From positions 1 through 5,824 of the forward strand of contig JALVOR010000119.1 in the NCBI GenBank assembly GCA_027026295.1: a stretch of 5,824 nt of DNA, in the 5' to 3' direction. Position 1 is the first letter of the stretch. Every line of letters begins with the position of its first letter. Positions 5,034-5,824 of this stretch are shown piece by piece. This DNA comes from Anaerolineales bacterium (GTDB lineage Bacteria; Chloroflexota; Anaerolineae; Anaerolineales; DRMV01). Under the pieces are notes generated by a model. The model did no database searches and was not told where the DNA came from. It was given only the letters and a program-made list of their open reading frames with translations. Position numbers and translations under genes: made by a program.

Positions 5034-5802
5034 CGCTCTCCCTCAGGCGGCGAACTATGTTTTCAGCAGGTTCAAGGTAAGATAATGCACCGCGGGCGGC
5101 GTCCAATGCCTGGACAGTTCCCTTAGCGGGTAAAATCTGCAGGATGGCAACTTTTTGGGGCGCACCAGTGATAGGGTCGCGCTCAATATACCCTGTAACA
5201 ACAACCTCTTTTCCCCACAAATCGCGGGCCTCCTGCATATACCGCTGATATTCCTCACCTTCTGCTGGTGGATAACTGGCGATAACGCGCCGCCCAGTCA
5301 TCTTGTCGCGCAACCCCAGGCGAATACGAGGAGTTTCTGCCCAGGCTGCATCAAGCTTTCCGGATACCGTTCCTACAACCATAGGAGAAGGAGATGGCTT
5401 ATATTGCAAACGTTTCTTTACAGCCACTTCTCTTTCCAAAGCCCCCAGGCGTAAGGCTTTTACTTTGCCGTCAATCACCTTGGTTAGAGCAAAAGCATAT
5501 TCAGGGACTGGTTCCGGAAATTCTATGGGTTTCTCCTCCGCCAGAGAACGAGCGGTAGCCAAAAAGGCTTGAGCGACTTCAATAGCCAGCGGGGTTTGAA
5601 TTTCGGGGGCTACAGAAGCAATCGCAGAGCCGGAGGCAAGCTCTGCGATATTCCATTGAACGGCATCAACGCGTTGCCCCAAATGCTGGGTGAGGGCATT
5701 GAGTAAACCGGTAAAGGTTTTGAGTGTTTCGGCAAAATCCTCGAGAGGTATTTGGTCGCCATCCAAAGCGAGAGTGATTTTTGGAACTTCTTTGCCGTTC
5801 AT
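5017..5802 (-). CDS. Uncharacterised 261-residue protein upstream of and overlapping the PIN toxin; antitoxin candidate
   Basis: I do not recognise a family. The protein begins KITLALDGDQIPLEDFAETL, suggesting an early beta strand followed by helix. A mid region with FPEPVPEYAFALTKVIDGKVKALRLG leads into a basic stretch (EREVAVKKRLQYKPSPSP). Then comes a beta-rich part (MVVGTVSGKLDAA, RIRLGLRDKMTGRRVIASY, WGKEVVVTGYIERDPITGAPQKVAILQILP) that could form a small barrel. The tail (QALDAARGALSYLEPAENIVRRLRESDE) is helical and charged, as antitoxin C-termini that wrap toxins often are. No AbrB, RHH, Phd or HTH DNA-binding motif is evident. Its last codons overlap the PIN gene. ATG 5802 is chosen over TTG 5820, because AAGGAGG lies eight bases before the ATG. 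Role as antitoxin is inferred from position and coupling, not from sequence similarity. Confidence 0.65.
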   Translation of the reverse strand: MNGKEVPKITLALDGDQIPLEDFAETLKTFTGLLNALTQHLGQRVDAVQWNIAELASGSAIASVAPEIQTPLAIEVAQAFLATARSLAEEKPIEFPEPVPEYAFALTKVIDGKVKALRLGALEREVAVKKRLQYKPSPSPMVVGTVSGKLDAAWAETPRIRLGLRDKMTGRRVIASYPPAEGEEYQRYMQEARDLWGKEVVVTGYIERDPITGAPQKVAILQILPAKGTVQALDAARGALSYLEPAENIVRRLRESDESVV

Positions 5803-5810
5803 GGCCTCCG

Positions 5811-5817
5811 CCTCCTT
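5811..5817 (-). promoter_or_regulatory. Ribosome binding site deciding the start of the 261-residue protein
   Basis: On the minus strand AAGGAGG lies eight bases before the ATG at 5802-5800. An in-frame TTG at 5820 would place this site inside the coding sequence, so the ATG is preferred. The promoter of the two-gene unit lies beyond the right edge of the window. Confidence 0.65.
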
Positions 5818-5824
5818 CAATAAG

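Overview
The window is a GC-rich (about 65% in the plus-strand genes), densely packed bacterial segment with no phage structural genes, rRNA, tRNA or CRISPR array. It holds two units pointing at each other. From base 1 to 4443 a plus-strand operon of seven genes runs almost without gaps. From 5802 to 4533 a minus-strand two-gene unit of visibly lower GC (about 45% in a hand-counted stretch) looks like a toxin-antitoxin module. A 90-base gap with strong hairpins separates them.

The plus-strand operon begins with the C-terminal end of a DnaB-like RecA-fold ATPase whose front lies outside the window. Two small related membrane proteins follow, which look like VirB2/TrbC-type pilins. Next come a PrgI/VirB3-like membrane protein, a TadB/TadC-like type II secretion F-domain platform protein, a membrane-anchored M23 peptidase with an intact active site, and a winged-helix protein resembling replication-relaxation proteins. 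Together these suggest the envelope-spanning part of a conjugation or DNA-transfer apparatus, probably on an integrative element or plasmid. The peptidase would open the wall, the pilin-like and platform proteins would build the channel or pilus, and the first and last genes would handle DNA. Mixing T4SS-like small proteins with a Tad-type platform is the most interesting theme here.

The minus-strand unit is a PIN-domain (VapC-type) RNase with all four acidic active-site residues. It is preceded by, and overlaps by 17 bases, a 261-residue protein that I cannot assign to a known antitoxin family. It occupies the antitoxin position but is much larger than classical VapB proteins.

The host cannot be fixed from this window. 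High GC, good Shine-Dalgarno sites, a PrgI-like protein, an M23 peptidase and a Replic_Relax-like protein together would fit Chloroflexota (Anaerolineae-like) or another monoderm-type lineage. That is inference from gene content, not from a marker gene.
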